From NCBI GenBank assembly GCA_963803425.1, contig CAWDMA010000002.1, forward strand, positions 62,001 through 126,000: a stretch of DNA of 64,000 nt, given 5' to 3'. Positions 9,358 to 17,237 of this stretch are shown here, piece by piece (positions within the stretch are counted from its first letter, which is position 1; the number at the start of each line of letters is the position of its first letter). The notes under the pieces were generated by a model, which was given only the letters and a program-made list of their open reading frames with translations, did not search any database and was not told the origin of the DNA. The stretch is from DASPWW01 sp963803425 (GTDB lineage: Bacteria; Actinomycetota; Thermoleophilia; Solirubrobacterales; 70-9). The translations under genes were made by a program, and so were the position numbers.

Positions 9358-10043
9358 GTGACGCCGGGCAGATCGGCGCCGGCCGCCGTCAGCGCCTCTA
9401 TCGGCTCCGCGTACAGGCGACCCTTGATCGCCGCGACGGCATGGCGCGGCTTGGCGGCGAGCTCGGCGGCGCGGGCGACCGCGCTCGCGACCACCTCGCC
9501 CTCGGGCACCGCCGCGTCCACGATCCCGGCGGCGAGCGCGTCCGTGCCGCCGTACCTGCGACCGGTCAGCATCGCCTCCCGCGCCGTCGCGGTGCTGAGC
9601 GTGGACGTGATCAGCGCGTTCATTCCGGGCGTGAACGGGATCCCCAGGTCGACCTCGGGGAGGCAGAAGAAGCCCCGGTCCTCGCGCATCACCCGCTGGT
9701 CGCAGGCCAGCGCCAGCATCGCGCCGGCGGCGAACACGTGCCCGTTCAAGGCGGCGACCGTCGCCGTCGGGAACCCCAGGAACCGCGCCAGCAGCCCCTG
9801 CACGTCGGAGACGACACTCGCCGCCTCGTCCGCCCCGGCGGCTCCCATGTAGTCGAGGTCGAGCCCGTTGGAGAAGAACTTGCTCTCGCCGGTGAGCACC
9901 ACCGCCGTGGGTCCGTCGCGGCCCTCGACCTCGTCGAGGGCGGCGTTGATCGCGGCGAGCATCTCCGGGTGGAACCGGTTCTCGTCGTGATGCATCCGGA
10001 CCACGGCGACATCGCCGTCCCACTCGAGCGCCGCTCGCGCCAC
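9354..10043 (-). CDS. enoyl-CoA hydratase/isomerase family protein
   Basis: 229-residue crotonase-fold protein. The first oxyanion-hole segment is FFSNGLDLDYM and the second NGHVFAAGAMLALACDQRVM, followed by FFCLPEVDLGIPFTPGM. FSNG with Leu-Asp rather than FCAGxD recalls peroxisomal delta3,delta2-enoyl-CoA isomerases more than classical hydratases. GTG at 10043 lies two bases after the stop of the DUF6421 gene (TGA 10048-10046), so the two are co-transcribed. Confidence 0.87.
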   Translation of the reverse strand: MARAALEWDGDVAVVRMHHDENRFHPEMLAAINAALDEVEGRDGPTAVVLTGESKFFSNGLDLDYMGAAGADEAASVVSDVQGLLARFLGFPTATVAALNGHVFAAGAMLALACDQRVMREDRGFFCLPEVDLGIPFTPGMNALITSTLSTATAREAMLTGRRYGGTDALAAGIVDAAVPEGEVVASAVARAAELAAKPRHAVAAIKGRLYAEPIEALTAAGADLPGVT

Positions 10044-10045
10044 GA

Positions 10046-12130
10046 TCAGATCGCGCTCTCCGGCCGGGCCAGTGCCGGCTCCAGCTTCGGCTTCAACGAG
10101 GTGTAGAAGAGGCTGAGCGGGAACTCGTCGTCCTCGACCAGGTCGACGAGCTGCTTCGGCTCCTCGACCTCCGGAAGGTGGCGCGACGCCTTCGCCCACG
10201 CGGAGCCCTCCACCGGAGGGACGTACTCGGCGACGAGGTCGTGGGCGGCCGCCCACTGGGCGACCTTGGAGCGGTCGATCCCGGAGTGGTAGAGCTGCTG
10301 GACGCGCTCGCGAAGCGCATCGACGCCGGCGGCGACCCGGTCCCACTCGATCGTCATCCGATTGTCGGTCCAGTGCAGATACCCCTCCCGGTGCAGGAAC
10401 GCGAACAGGAGCTGGCCGCCGAGCCCGTCGTAGTTGCGCACCCGGGCGCCGGTGATCGGGAATCGGAACAGCCGGTCGAGGAGGATCGCATGCTGGACGT
10501 GGCGGACGGCGGCGAGGCCCTCCCGCTCCAGCCGGATCGCCTCGCCGAACGTGGTCAGGTCGCAGCGCAGCTCCTCCAGCGAGTACATCCAGTACGGGCT
10601 GCGCTGGCGGATCATGAATGGGTCGAAGGGAAGGTCGCCGCGCATGTGGGTGCGGTCGTGGATCAGGTCCCAGACGATGTACGCGTCCCGCGACAGCTCC
10701 GGCGACGCGAGCAGGCAGGCGGCATCCGGGGGCAGGTTCAGCTCCAGGATCTCGGCTGCGGCGCCGCCGACCCGGCGGAGACGCTCCGCCTCGCGGTCGC
10801 AGAAGATCGCGCCGAAGTGGGCGGGCGGGCGCTCGGTCACGGAGAAGGTCTCCGGGAACAGGACCGCGCACTCCGAGTCGTATCCGCTGGTGTAGTCGAC
10901 GAAGGTGACGGGCACGTACTTGGGGTTGTCGTAGCGCTCCCGCTCCAGCTCGGCGACGAACTCCGGCCACGGGACGCGCACGATCAGCGCCTCGAAGCAG
11001 GTGTCGGTGGAGGCGTTCTGCTTGTACATCGGGAACACCGCGAGGTGCTCGATCCCGTCGCGGCGGTCGCGCTCTGGCCGGAAGGCCTCGGTGGCGCGGG
11101 CGAAGTCGGGCTTGCCGAATCCCTGTGCGGCCCACCCGCGCAGGTCCTGCTCGAGCGCCGCGATGTACTCGCTCTGGTGAGGGAAGTGGAGGGCGAGGCG
11201 CCGTGCCGCGGCGGCGATCGTGTCGACGAGCTGCTCGAGGCGGGCGCGACCGCTGCCGCCGAGCTCGACCGAGCCGTCCTGCTGCTGCGCGAGGCGGAGC
11301 TCCTCGACCGCCGCCTTCAGCTCCGCCCACGCAGGGTCCGCCTTCGCCGGCGAGTCGGGGAACGCCTCCGCGTCGCGGAAGCTGGGCTGTGCGGCCCAGT
11401 ACGCGAGGTTCACCCACAGCTCCTCGTGGTCGAGCTCCCCGATGCAGTCGTCACCGAACAGGTCGGAGTCCGCGAGCACGACGACGCGGCCGGCGCCGTG
11501 CTCGACGACCGCAGCCAGCGGCGCCCGCGGCGGCGCGGCGGCGGCCGAGGTGCGGGCGATCACGCGGGCGCCGTTGCGGAGCGCCAGGGTGCCGGCGCGG
11601 TAGAAGCAGGCGCTGTGGACCCGTGCGAGCAGATCGACGGCCGCCGTGCCGTTGAGGGAGGCGTCGAGCTCGGCCAGCACCCACGAGGGGGCCTTGCGGT
11701 GGTGCTCGTAGTCCTGCACAGTGCGGTTCTCGACGGTGATCCCGAACCGGGCGAGCAGCTCGTTCAGGTTGTTGCCGTACTTGTCCTGCTCGGTCTCCCC
11801 GAGCGCGATCAGCCCGCCGCCGTCTCGGACGAACTCCTCGATCGCGTCGAGCTCGTCATCGGCGAGCCGCGGCTGCTCGCCGTTCGTCGTCGCCTCCCAC
11901 TCGGGCTCGGAGGGGTGGGCGATGACGAGCACGTCGGCGTCGCCGAGGATGTCGGTGAGGGGCCGGTCGGCGTTCGGGACGACGGTGAAGTCGTGCGCGT
12001 CGAGCGCCGCGGCGGCGCGGGCGTAGGAGGAGTCCTCCGGGTGGGAGGGCTGCATCCGGCGGGCGACCTCGGGTCGCACCGACCACGCCTCGCCGTGGAA
12101 CTCGTCGAATAGGACGCGGGCTCGCTTCAT
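10046..12130 (-). CDS. DUF6421-type protein fused to an N-terminal glutamine-amidotransferase-like domain
   Basis: 694 residues from the ATG at 12130. Residues ~1-250 form a Rossmann-like GATase1/DUF4350-type domain (RVLFDEFHGEAWS, ADVLVIAHPSE, FVRDGGGLIALGE, GRVVVLADSDLFGDD) without an obvious Cys nucleophile. Residues ~300-694 match my recollection of the actinobacterial DUF6421 family, whose hallmark here is HDRTHMRGDLPFDPFMIRQR and WMYSLEELRCDLTTF, a His/Asp/Glu-rich centre that could bind metal. It is the first gene of the operon with the isomerase, aldolase and hydratase. No reaction is known to me. The family assignment is from memory. Confidence 0.72.
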   Translation of the reverse strand: MKRARVLFDEFHGEAWSVRPEVARRMQPSHPEDSSYARAAAALDAHDFTVVPNADRPLTDILGDADVLVIAHPSEPEWEATTNGEQPRLADDELDAIEEFVRDGGGLIALGETEQDKYGNNLNELLARFGITVENRTVQDYEHHRKAPSWVLAELDASLNGTAAVDLLARVHSACFYRAGTLALRNGARVIARTSAAAAPPRAPLAAVVEHGAGRVVVLADSDLFGDDCIGELDHEELWVNLAYWAAQPSFRDAEAFPDSPAKADPAWAELKAAVEELRLAQQQDGSVELGGSGRARLEQLVDTIAAAARRLALHFPHQSEYIAALEQDLRGWAAQGFGKPDFARATEAFRPERDRRDGIEHLAVFPMYKQNASTDTCFEALIVRVPWPEFVAELERERYDNPKYVPVTFVDYTSGYDSECAVLFPETFSVTERPPAHFGAIFCDREAERLRRVGGAAAEILELNLPPDAACLLASPELSRDAYIVWDLIHDRTHMRGDLPFDPFMIRQRSPYWMYSLEELRCDLTTFGEAIRLEREGLAAVRHVQHAILLDRLFRFPITGARVRNYDGLGGQLLFAFLHREGYLHWTDNRMTIEWDRVAAGVDALRERVQQLYHSGIDRSKVAQWAAAHDLVAEYVPPVEGSAWAKASRHLPEVEEPKQLVDLVEDDEFPLSLFYTSLKPKLEPALARPESAI

Positions 12131-12325
12131 GGGATCGCCTGCACCAGCCCACCAGTTCACCACAAAGCCAGGACCGCGCGGGGGCCGCCGGGCCGGCAAC
12201 GTGATGTCGATCGACGGCCGGGGACCAACGACGGTGACGTCACCTTCGACAACGGCGATCTGATCGTGTGGGCCGTGGGGCGACTGAGGGACGAGGGACA
12301 TAGCTTTGACCGCGAGCGGCGGGGG

Positions 12326-12565
12326 TCACTGGCGGGTGTCGAGAAGCGGCGCGTCCGGGCCGTGCCACGGCGAGGCGTGCTCCGGTGGAGGCTCGATGCG
12401 CTCCAGCACGATCCGTCCATCGCCATCACTCCGCACCCTGACGCGGTCGCCATCCACGAGGCGCGCCTCGATGCAGGGCTGGCGCGGCAGTGTCACCCTC
12501 CGTTTCTGGTTCAGGACCGCAACTCCGCTGCGTCCCGGCTTGCGGTCGTACTTGGACGCCTTGAA
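12326..12565 (-). CDS. AbrB/SpoVT-like small DNA-binding protein (start not found)
   Basis: The frame encodes KASKYDRKPGRSG, then a swapped-hairpin-like segment VAVLNQKRRVTLPR...LVDGDRVRVRSD...RIVLERI, and a proline-rich tail ending LLDTRQ. The pattern of a beta strand, xVTLPRxxC, GDRVRV and VLERI is that of MazE/AbrB/SpoVT transition-state regulators. No ATG, GTG or TTG lies in frame after the tRNA-Tyr gene, so either the start is non-canonical, a base is wrong, or it is the tail of the reading frame that runs through the tRNA. Confidence 0.45.
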   Translation of the reverse strand, partial: FKASKYDRKPGRSGVAVLNQKRRVTLPRQPCIEARLVDGDRVRVRSDGDGRIVLERIEPPPEHASPWHGPDAPLLDTRQ

Positions 12566-12583
12566 CCCGAGTCGTGGGCGAAA

Positions 12584-12665
12584 TGGGGGAGGCAGGAGTC
12601 GAACCTGCGAAGGCTGAGCCTGACGATTTACAGTCGCCGTCCTTTGACCACTTGGATACTCCCCC
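12584..12665 (-). tRNA. tRNA-Tyr (GTA anticodon)
   Basis: Class II cloverleaf on the minus strand. Acceptor GGGGGAG/CTCCCCC, anticodon stem GGCGA/TCGTC with loop CTGTAAA (anticodon GTA), a long variable arm around AGGCTCAGCCTTC, and T-arm GCAGG TTCGACT CCTGC. Discriminator is A and no CCA is encoded. It lies inside an open reading frame shared with the nuclease-like and AbrB-like segments. Confidence 0.96.
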
Positions 12666-13036
12666 GACGGCGATCCGGATATTAGTGCTGGGTCCGATCC
12701 ATACACGAGCCCTCGGATCGGGCGTCCGGCCTCGATCTCGAACTCCGAGTACTTCGAGCCGCCAAGCGAGATCGCGGTTTGAGCTTCGACAGCGGTCGAG
12801 GGAATGAACCACCGGCGCCCGTCACCGGTCAGCACGAACAGGTAGTCGAAGCGCGCTGGGTCGAGCTTTCTGGCCACGCCGCTCCAGCTCTGATTGCCCC
12901 CCCCCCCCGGGCCGCGTCGATGTCCATCCGGCGTCGCGGCAACCTGTGTCGACGTCTTGACCTGGATCCGGAGCAGGCGCCCGTTTGCCTCCACGACGAG
13001 GTCGAAGTCCGGACTGTGTCCGAGGGGGACCATCAC
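12666..13036 (-). CDS. PD-(D/E)XK nuclease-like protein, incomplete
   Basis: The frame reads MVPLGHSPDFDLVVEANGRL then LRIQVKTSTQ, the D...(D/E)xK core of group I intron endonuclease-like/restriction-fold proteins: Asp in DFDLVV and the pair Q-x-K in IQVKT. Then follow FDYLFVLTGDGRRWFIPSTAV and a basic tail. The N terminus is short: upstream in-frame residues (AIEWLTSVGATV) continue straight from the rpoD stop with no start codon before GTG 13036. Downstream there is no stop before tRNA-Tyr. A 12-base C/G run lies within it. Probably degraded, or a frame needing correction. Confidence 0.5.
12897..12908. repeat. 12-base homopolymer C tract
   Basis: Twelve consecutive C residues on the plus strand (G on the coding strand of the nuclease-like gene), the longest homopolymer I noticed in the window. 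It encodes a glycine run in the current frame. A change of one base would frameshift the gene. Confidence 0.95.
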
Positions 13037-13072
13037 GGTCGCGCCTACGCTCGTCAGCCACTCGATCGCCGA

Positions 13073-14239
13073 CTAGCTCAGCTCGCGCAGCCGCTGCGCC
13101 TCGGGAAGCTGCTTCAGCTTCTTCAGCGTGTTGGTCTCGATCTGGCGGATCCGCTCGCGGGTGACGCCGAACGCGCGACCGACCTCCTCCAGGGTCATCG
13201 GCTCGGAGCCGGTCAGCCCGAACCGGAGCTCGATCACCTCACGCTCCCGCTCGGGCAGCACCTTGAGCGCCCGCCGGATGTCCTGGCGCAGCATGCTCTC
13301 GGTGGCGCTCTCGAGCGGGGACTCCGCGGTCTCGTCCGCGACGAAGTCGCCGAGCTCGGACTCCTCGTCGTCGCCGATCGGCTTCTCGAGCGAGACCGGC
13401 ATCTGCGCGACGCGGAGGATGTCCCGGACGTCGCGGACGCTGCACCTCAGCTCGGCTGCGATCTCGGCCGGCTCCGGCTCCCGGCCGAGCCGCTGCACGA
13501 GCTGGCGCTCCACGTGGGTGACCCGGTTCAGCTTCTCGACCATGTGCACCGGAATCCGAATCGTGCGAGCCTTGTCGGCGATCGCCCGGGTGACCGCCTG
13601 CCGGATCCACCACGTGGCGTAGGTCGAGAACTTGTATCCGCGCCGGTAGTCGAACTTCTCGACTGCGCGGATCAAGCCGAGCGAGCCCTCCTGGATCAGG
13701 TCAAGAAAGCCGAGCCCCCGGCCCAGATAACCCTTCGCGATCGAGACGACGAGCCGCAGGTTCGCCTCCACCATGTGGCGCTTGGCGCGCATGTCGCCGC
13801 GCTCGATCCGCTTCGCCAGCCCGATCTCCTCGTCGGCGGTGAGCAGGTCGACCCGTCCGATCGAGCGCAGGTACAGGCGCAGCGAGTCGAGGCTCGGCTC
13901 GACGGTGAGGTCGAGCTCCGGCTGGCGCTGCGCCTCCTGCTGCGCGGCCGCCTCCTTGCCGCCGCCGGGCGCCTCGCCGGCGACGACGTCGACCCCGTGC
14001 TCGATCAGGTAGGCGTGCAGGTGCCGGATCTGCTCCTTGGTGACCTCGACCTGCTCCAGCGTCCCGGCGATCTCCTCGAAGGTGAGGTAGCCGCGCTCCC
14101 GTCCCTCCGCGATCAGCGCGCGGAGCTCATCGGTCTCCGCGAACGACTGCTCGGGAACGTCGACGACCGCCTCCGGCGACTCGCCGGCGGCGACCTCGGT
14201 CTCCTCCTCCCTCACGAGCGTCTCTGCTCTCTTAGCCAA
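13073..14239 (-). CDS. rpoD: primary RNA polymerase sigma factor (sigma-70/SigA)
   Basis: 388 residues, a short actinobacterial-type primary sigma. Residues ~30-85 form region 1.1. SLRLYLRSIGRVDLLTADEE is region 1.2, and region 2 has FLDLIQEGSLGLIRAVEKFDYRRGYKFSTYATWWIRQAV. Regions 3 and 4 follow, with EREREVIELRFGL and the recognition helix TLEEVGRAFGVTRERIRQIE. It directs transcription of housekeeping genes from TTGACA/TATAAT-type promoters such as those noted at 7348-7376 and 14263-14291. It is divergent from folE2. The TAG at 13073-13075 is followed in frame by the nuclease-like segment. Confidence 0.98.
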   Translation of the reverse strand: MAKRAETLVREEETEVAAGESPEAVVDVPEQSFAETDELRALIAEGRERGYLTFEEIAGTLEQVEVTKEQIRHLHAYLIEHGVDVVAGEAPGGGKEAAAQQEAQRQPELDLTVEPSLDSLRLYLRSIGRVDLLTADEEIGLAKRIERGDMRAKRHMVEANLRLVVSIAKGYLGRGLGFLDLIQEGSLGLIRAVEKFDYRRGYKFSTYATWWIRQAVTRAIADKARTIRIPVHMVEKLNRVTHVERQLVQRLGREPEPAEIAAELRCSVRDVRDILRVAQMPVSLEKPIGDDEESELGDFVADETAESPLESATESMLRQDIRRALKVLPEREREVIELRFGLTGSEPMTLEEVGRAFGVTRERIRQIETNTLKKLKQLPEAQRLRELS

Positions 14240-14262
14240 TAGGCGGCCCTTCGGCTCCTTGG

Positions 14263-14291
14263 TTGGCTTCCCCAGGCGGCGGAAGTATAGA
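14263..14291 (+). promoter_or_regulatory. candidate sigma-A promoter of folE2
   Basis: TTGGCT (14263-14268), a 17-base spacer, then TATAGA (14286-14291). Start of transcription would be near 14298, giving a leader of about 34 nt to the ATG at 14332. This rules out the in-frame ATG at 14263 as the folE2 start. A TATACT on the other strand (14289-14284) overlaps it and might serve rpoD. Confidence 0.6.
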
Positions 14292-14331
14292 CCCGGGTCC
14301 GGGAGCGGGTTGGCCCTACCATCTGATCTCG

Positions 14332-15339
14332 ATGAGCACTCCGAGCGGAGACGTGACCGAGGTCCTCACCCCGAGCCGCGATGCGCAGGCGGAGCTCCCG
14401 CGCACGCAGCTCAGCCTCACCCGGGTCGGCGTCACCGGCGTCGAGAAGGTCCTCCGCGTCAGCGAGGAGCTGTACTACGCCGAGCTGGAGTGCTTCGTCG
14501 ACCTCAACCCGAGGCAGGCCGGAGTGCACATGTCGCGCTTCGAGGAGGTGTTCAACGAGGCGATCGACGAGGTCGTGCTCGGCGAGGCGTTCAAGACGGA
14601 GACGCTGGCGGCGCACCTCGCCTCCCTGGTCCGGGAGCGGCAGGGCGGGATGCGAGCCGAGGTGACGATCGAGGCGCGCTACCCGGAGACCGTTTCGGCG
14701 CCGGTCTCGGGGCTGCCCACCCAGGAGCTGTACACGCTGTTCGGGACGGCGGTCTCATCCGAGCACGGCACCCGCACCCTGACCGGGGTGCAGGCGCAGG
14801 GGATGACGGCCTGCCCGTGCGCGCAGGGGCTCGTCTCCGATCGGGCTCGGGAGCGGCTCGCGGCGAAGGGCCTGGAGCCGGCGCTGATCGACGACGTGCT
14901 CGACACGGTCCCGATCGCGACCCACAACCAGCGCGGGATAGGACGCCTCCACCTCGGACGCCCCGAGGGCTCAACTGCGGTGATCGACGCCCGCGATCTG
15001 GTCCGGATCGTCGAGCAGTCGATGAGCTCCGAGATCTACGAGCTGATGAAGCGCTCCGACGAGCTGTCGGTGGTGGAGAGGGCCCACGCGCGGCCGCGGT
15101 TCGTCGAGGACTGCGTCCGCGAGATGGTCCGCCGGGTGATCGAGACGTATCCCGATCTCGAGGACGACGGCTTCGTGTGCGCGCGCCAGCAGAACCTGGA
15201 GACGATCCACCGCCACGACGTGGTCGCGGAGCGAACCGGCCGAGTCTCGGAGATCAGGGCCGAGATCGCTTCGGGGGACCACTCGCGCCACCACCTGACG
15301 ATGCGCGAGTGGCTCGAGGCGCCGGCCGCGCCCGGGTGA
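14332..15339 (+). CDS. folE2: GTP cyclohydrolase IB (FolE2)
   Basis: 335 residues. Catalyses GTP to 7,8-dihydroneopterin triphosphate, the first step of folate and related pterin synthesis. The tunnel-fold FolE2 signature is present: the metal/active-site cysteines in TACPCAQG (159-166), THNQRG (197-202) with His198, and a late EEMV-like VREMVRRV segment followed by a conserved NLETIH. FolE2 proteins tolerate metals other than zinc and often replace FolE under zinc limitation. The ATG at 14332 follows the predicted promoter. Its 3' end overlaps pgsA tail to tail by 86 bases. Confidence 0.96.
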   Translation: MSTPSGDVTEVLTPSRDAQAELPRTQLSLTRVGVTGVEKVLRVSEELYYAELECFVDLNPRQAGVHMSRFEEVFNEAIDEVVLGEAFKTETLAAHLASLVRERQGGMRAEVTIEARYPETVSAPVSGLPTQELYTLFGTAVSSEHGTRTLTGVQAQGMTACPCAQGLVSDRARERLAAKGLEPALIDDVLDTVPIATHNQRGIGRLHLGRPEGSTAVIDARDLVRIVEQSMSSEIYELMKRSDELSVVERAHARPRFVEDCVREMVRRVIETYPDLEDDGFVCARQQNLETIHRHDVVAERTGRVSEIRAEIASGDHSRHHLTMREWLEAPAAPG

Positions 15340-15886
15340 GCGCGCGGCGCTCGCGCTCCTGCTCGATCCTGCGGCGCACCCCGAAGAAGTAGTCGACGCC
15401 GCTGATCACCGTCATCGCGACGGCGGCGTACAGGAGCACGTCGACGGCGACGGGCGACGGGTCCCAGATGATCAGCCCGAACACCGCCGCCACCTGCAGC
15501 ACGGTCTTCAGCTTCCCGAGCCACGACGCCGAGATCACGACTCCCTGCTCGGCGGCGAGGCCGCGCAACCCGGTGACGGCGATCTCGCGCGCGATGATCA
15601 CCATCGCAACCCACGCGGCGAGCCGGTCGAGCGAGACGAGCGCGACCAGCGCGGCGACGATCAGGAGCTTGTCGGCGATCGGGTCCATCAACTTCCCGAA
15701 CGTGGTGACGCTTCCCCGCGATCTTGCGATGTACCCGTCCAGCCCGTCGGTGAGCGCGGCGAGCGCGAACACGATCCCGGCGAGCAGGTCCCCGTCCGGC
15801 GACTCCTCGAGCAGGGCGACAACGATCACCGGCACCGCGAGGATGCGAAGCACCGTGAGGACGTTGGGGACGTTGACGGGAAGCAT
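15254..15886 (-). CDS. pgsA: CDP-diacylglycerol-glycerol-3-phosphate 3-phosphatidyltransferase
   Basis: 210-residue integral membrane enzyme of the CDP-alcohol phosphotransferase family, making phosphatidylglycerol phosphate. It begins NVPNVLTVLRILAVPVIV and has the family signature D-x2-D-G-x2-A-R-x8-G-x3-D-x3-D as DGLDGYIARSRGSVTTFGKLMDPIAD (residues 47-72). Several further membrane helices and an Arg/Pro-rich cytoplasmic tail follow; the tail is encoded within the folE2 overlap. ATG at 15886. In actinobacteria PgsA-type paralogs can also make phosphatidylinositol phosphate, but the NVPNxLTxxR start favours PgsA. Confidence 0.93.
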   Translation of the reverse strand: MLPVNVPNVLTVLRILAVPVIVVALLEESPDGDLLAGIVFALAALTDGLDGYIARSRGSVTTFGKLMDPIADKLLIVAALVALVSLDRLAAWVAMVIIAREIAVTGLRGLAAEQGVVISASWLGKLKTVLQVAAVFGLIIWDPSPVAVDVLLYAAVAMTVISGVDYFFGVRRRIEQERERRALTRARPAPRATRASSGGGASGPPKRSRP

Positions 15887-15964
15887 CGCCCGAAAGCAGG
15901 TTGGCAGTATCGGGCTATCGAGGTACGCCGGATCGGATCCACCCAGCAGCGCGAGGCGGCGCGG

Positions 15965-16516
15965 GTGCTCGCGGACTCCTTTCGCGACTACCCCGCGTGG
16001 CTCTCGATCGGGCCGCGCCGCGAGCGGGCCCGGTGGCGGATGCTGGATCGGTTCTACCGCGGCGCCCTGGCCCGGGCCGCGACCACCGGGGCGTCGTTCG
16101 GGGCGTACGCCGACGACCGGCTGATCGCGGCCGCGATCGTGTACCCGCCCGGCGGCTGGCCCCCGTCCGCCGCCTCCTTCTTCCACGAGGCGTGGGGAAT
16201 CGCTCTGTCGGGGCCCGGGGCGTCGATCCGCGGGCTGCGGGCGGCGACCGCGATCGACGCGGTTCACCCGGCAGAGCCGCACGCGTTCCTGCACACGCTC
16301 GGGGTCCACCCGAGCGCGCAGCGCAGCGGCGCCGGCTCGGCGCTCGTCCACCGCACCACCGCAGACGCGGACGCGACCGGCGTGCCCGTGCATCTGACCA
16401 CGTCTACCGATCACAACCTCCCCTACTACCGCCGCTTCGGGTTCGAGGTGGACGGCGAGGCGACCCTGCCCCGGGGAGTGCCGCTGTGGTCGATGCTGCG
16501 GCCGGGGCGGCGCTAG
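15965..16516 (+). CDS. GNAT-family N-acetyltransferase
   Basis: 183 residues from GTG at 15965. Acetyl-CoA binding motif A is HTLGVHPSAQRSGAGSALVHR (~111-131), followed by the YYRRFGFEVDGE beta-bulge segment near the C terminus. An in-frame stretch before the GTG (IEVRRIGSTQQREAAR) looks like the natural N terminus of this subfamily, yet has no ATG, GTG or TTG. The start is therefore uncertain or a base is miscalled (ATC where ATG would be expected). Substrate unknown. Confidence 0.85.
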   Translation: MLADSFRDYPAWLSIGPRRERARWRMLDRFYRGALARAATTGASFGAYADDRLIAAAIVYPPGGWPPSAASFFHEAWGIALSGPGASIRGLRAATAIDAVHPAEPHAFLHTLGVHPSAQRSGAGSALVHRTTADADATGVPVHLTTSTDHNLPYYRRFGFEVDGEATLPRGVPLWSMLRPGRR

Positions 16517-17226
16517 CGCGAGGAGAGCCGCACCGCGCGGGCAAGCACCGCGTCCAGCATCTTCTCGGTCAGCCTCCCCGTGAACGTGTTCTGCTGGCTG
16601 GGGTGGTAGCTCCCCAGGAGCGTGTACGGGCCGACCGTCGCCTCGGCGCCGTGGCCGAACCTCGGCTTCGGTCGCGGGGTCGGATGCCCCAGATCCCGCA
16701 GCGAACGGAGCGCGCCGTCCCAGGCGAAGGAGCCGAGCGCGACCAGCACTCGGGCGCGGTCGAGCAACGGCAGCTCGCGGACCAGGTAGGGCAGGCAGTT
16801 GTCCCGCTCCCCCGTGGTCGGCTTGTTGGCCGGCGGCGGGCAGCGGACGACGGCCGTGATCCATGCCCCCCGCAGCTCGAGGCCGTCGTCCCGATCGGTG
16901 GAGTCGGGCCCGCTCGACAGCCCGGCGCGGTACAGCGCCCCATACAGCCACTCGCCGGAGCGATCGCCGGTGAACATCCGGCCCGTCCGGTTCGCCCCGT
17001 TCGCCGCCGGGGCGAGGCCGACCACCACGATCGCCGCCCCGGGATCGCCGAACCCGGCGACGGGGCGGGCCCAGTAGCGCTCACCGGCGTGCCTGCGGGG
17101 GGGATCCGCGGCGACCCGCTCCCGCCACGCGACCAGCCGCGGGCAGCGCCGGCAGGAGTGCACCTCGCGCTCGAGGCGCCCCAGCGAGTCAGCCCGATTC
17201 GGCATCTGCCGAAGCCACGGCTGCAT
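16513..17226 (-). CDS. family 5 uracil-DNA glycosylase (UDGb)
   Basis: 237 residues. CRRCPRLVAWR (25-35) holds the first cysteines of the iron-sulfur cluster. Motif A is GLAPAANGANRTGRMFTGDRSG, where family 5 has Ala/Asn in place of the catalytic Asp or Asn of other UDGs. Motif B is GSYHPSQQNTFTGRL. Family 5 enzymes remove uracil, hypoxanthine and other deaminated bases, and are common in archaea and GC-rich bacteria. ATG at 17226 lies 11 bases from the divergent permease; ATG at 17205 is an alternative. It is tail to tail with the GNAT gene, overlapping by 4 bases. Confidence 0.93.
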   Translation of the reverse strand: MQPWLRQMPNRADSLGRLEREVHSCRRCPRLVAWRERVAADPPRRHAGERYWARPVAGFGDPGAAIVVVGLAPAANGANRTGRMFTGDRSGEWLYGALYRAGLSSGPDSTDRDDGLELRGAWITAVVRCPPPANKPTTGERDNCLPYLVRELPLLDRARVLVALGSFAWDGALRSLRDLGHPTPRPKPRFGHGAEATVGPYTLLGSYHPSQQNTFTGRLTEKMLDAVLARAVRLSSR

Positions 17227-17237
17227 AGGCTAAGCGC

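Noticed and set aside
8293..10023. A 576-codon frame that would fuse extra sequence to the threonine aldolase
   Set aside because: The upstream part is a shadow of the isomerase gene; the GTG at 9357 gives a family-normal aldolase with a GTGA overlap.
14263..14331. In-frame ATG at 14263 as the folE2 start
   Set aside because: It lies within the predicted promoter, and the extra residues are Pro/Gly-rich and unlike FolE2 N termini.
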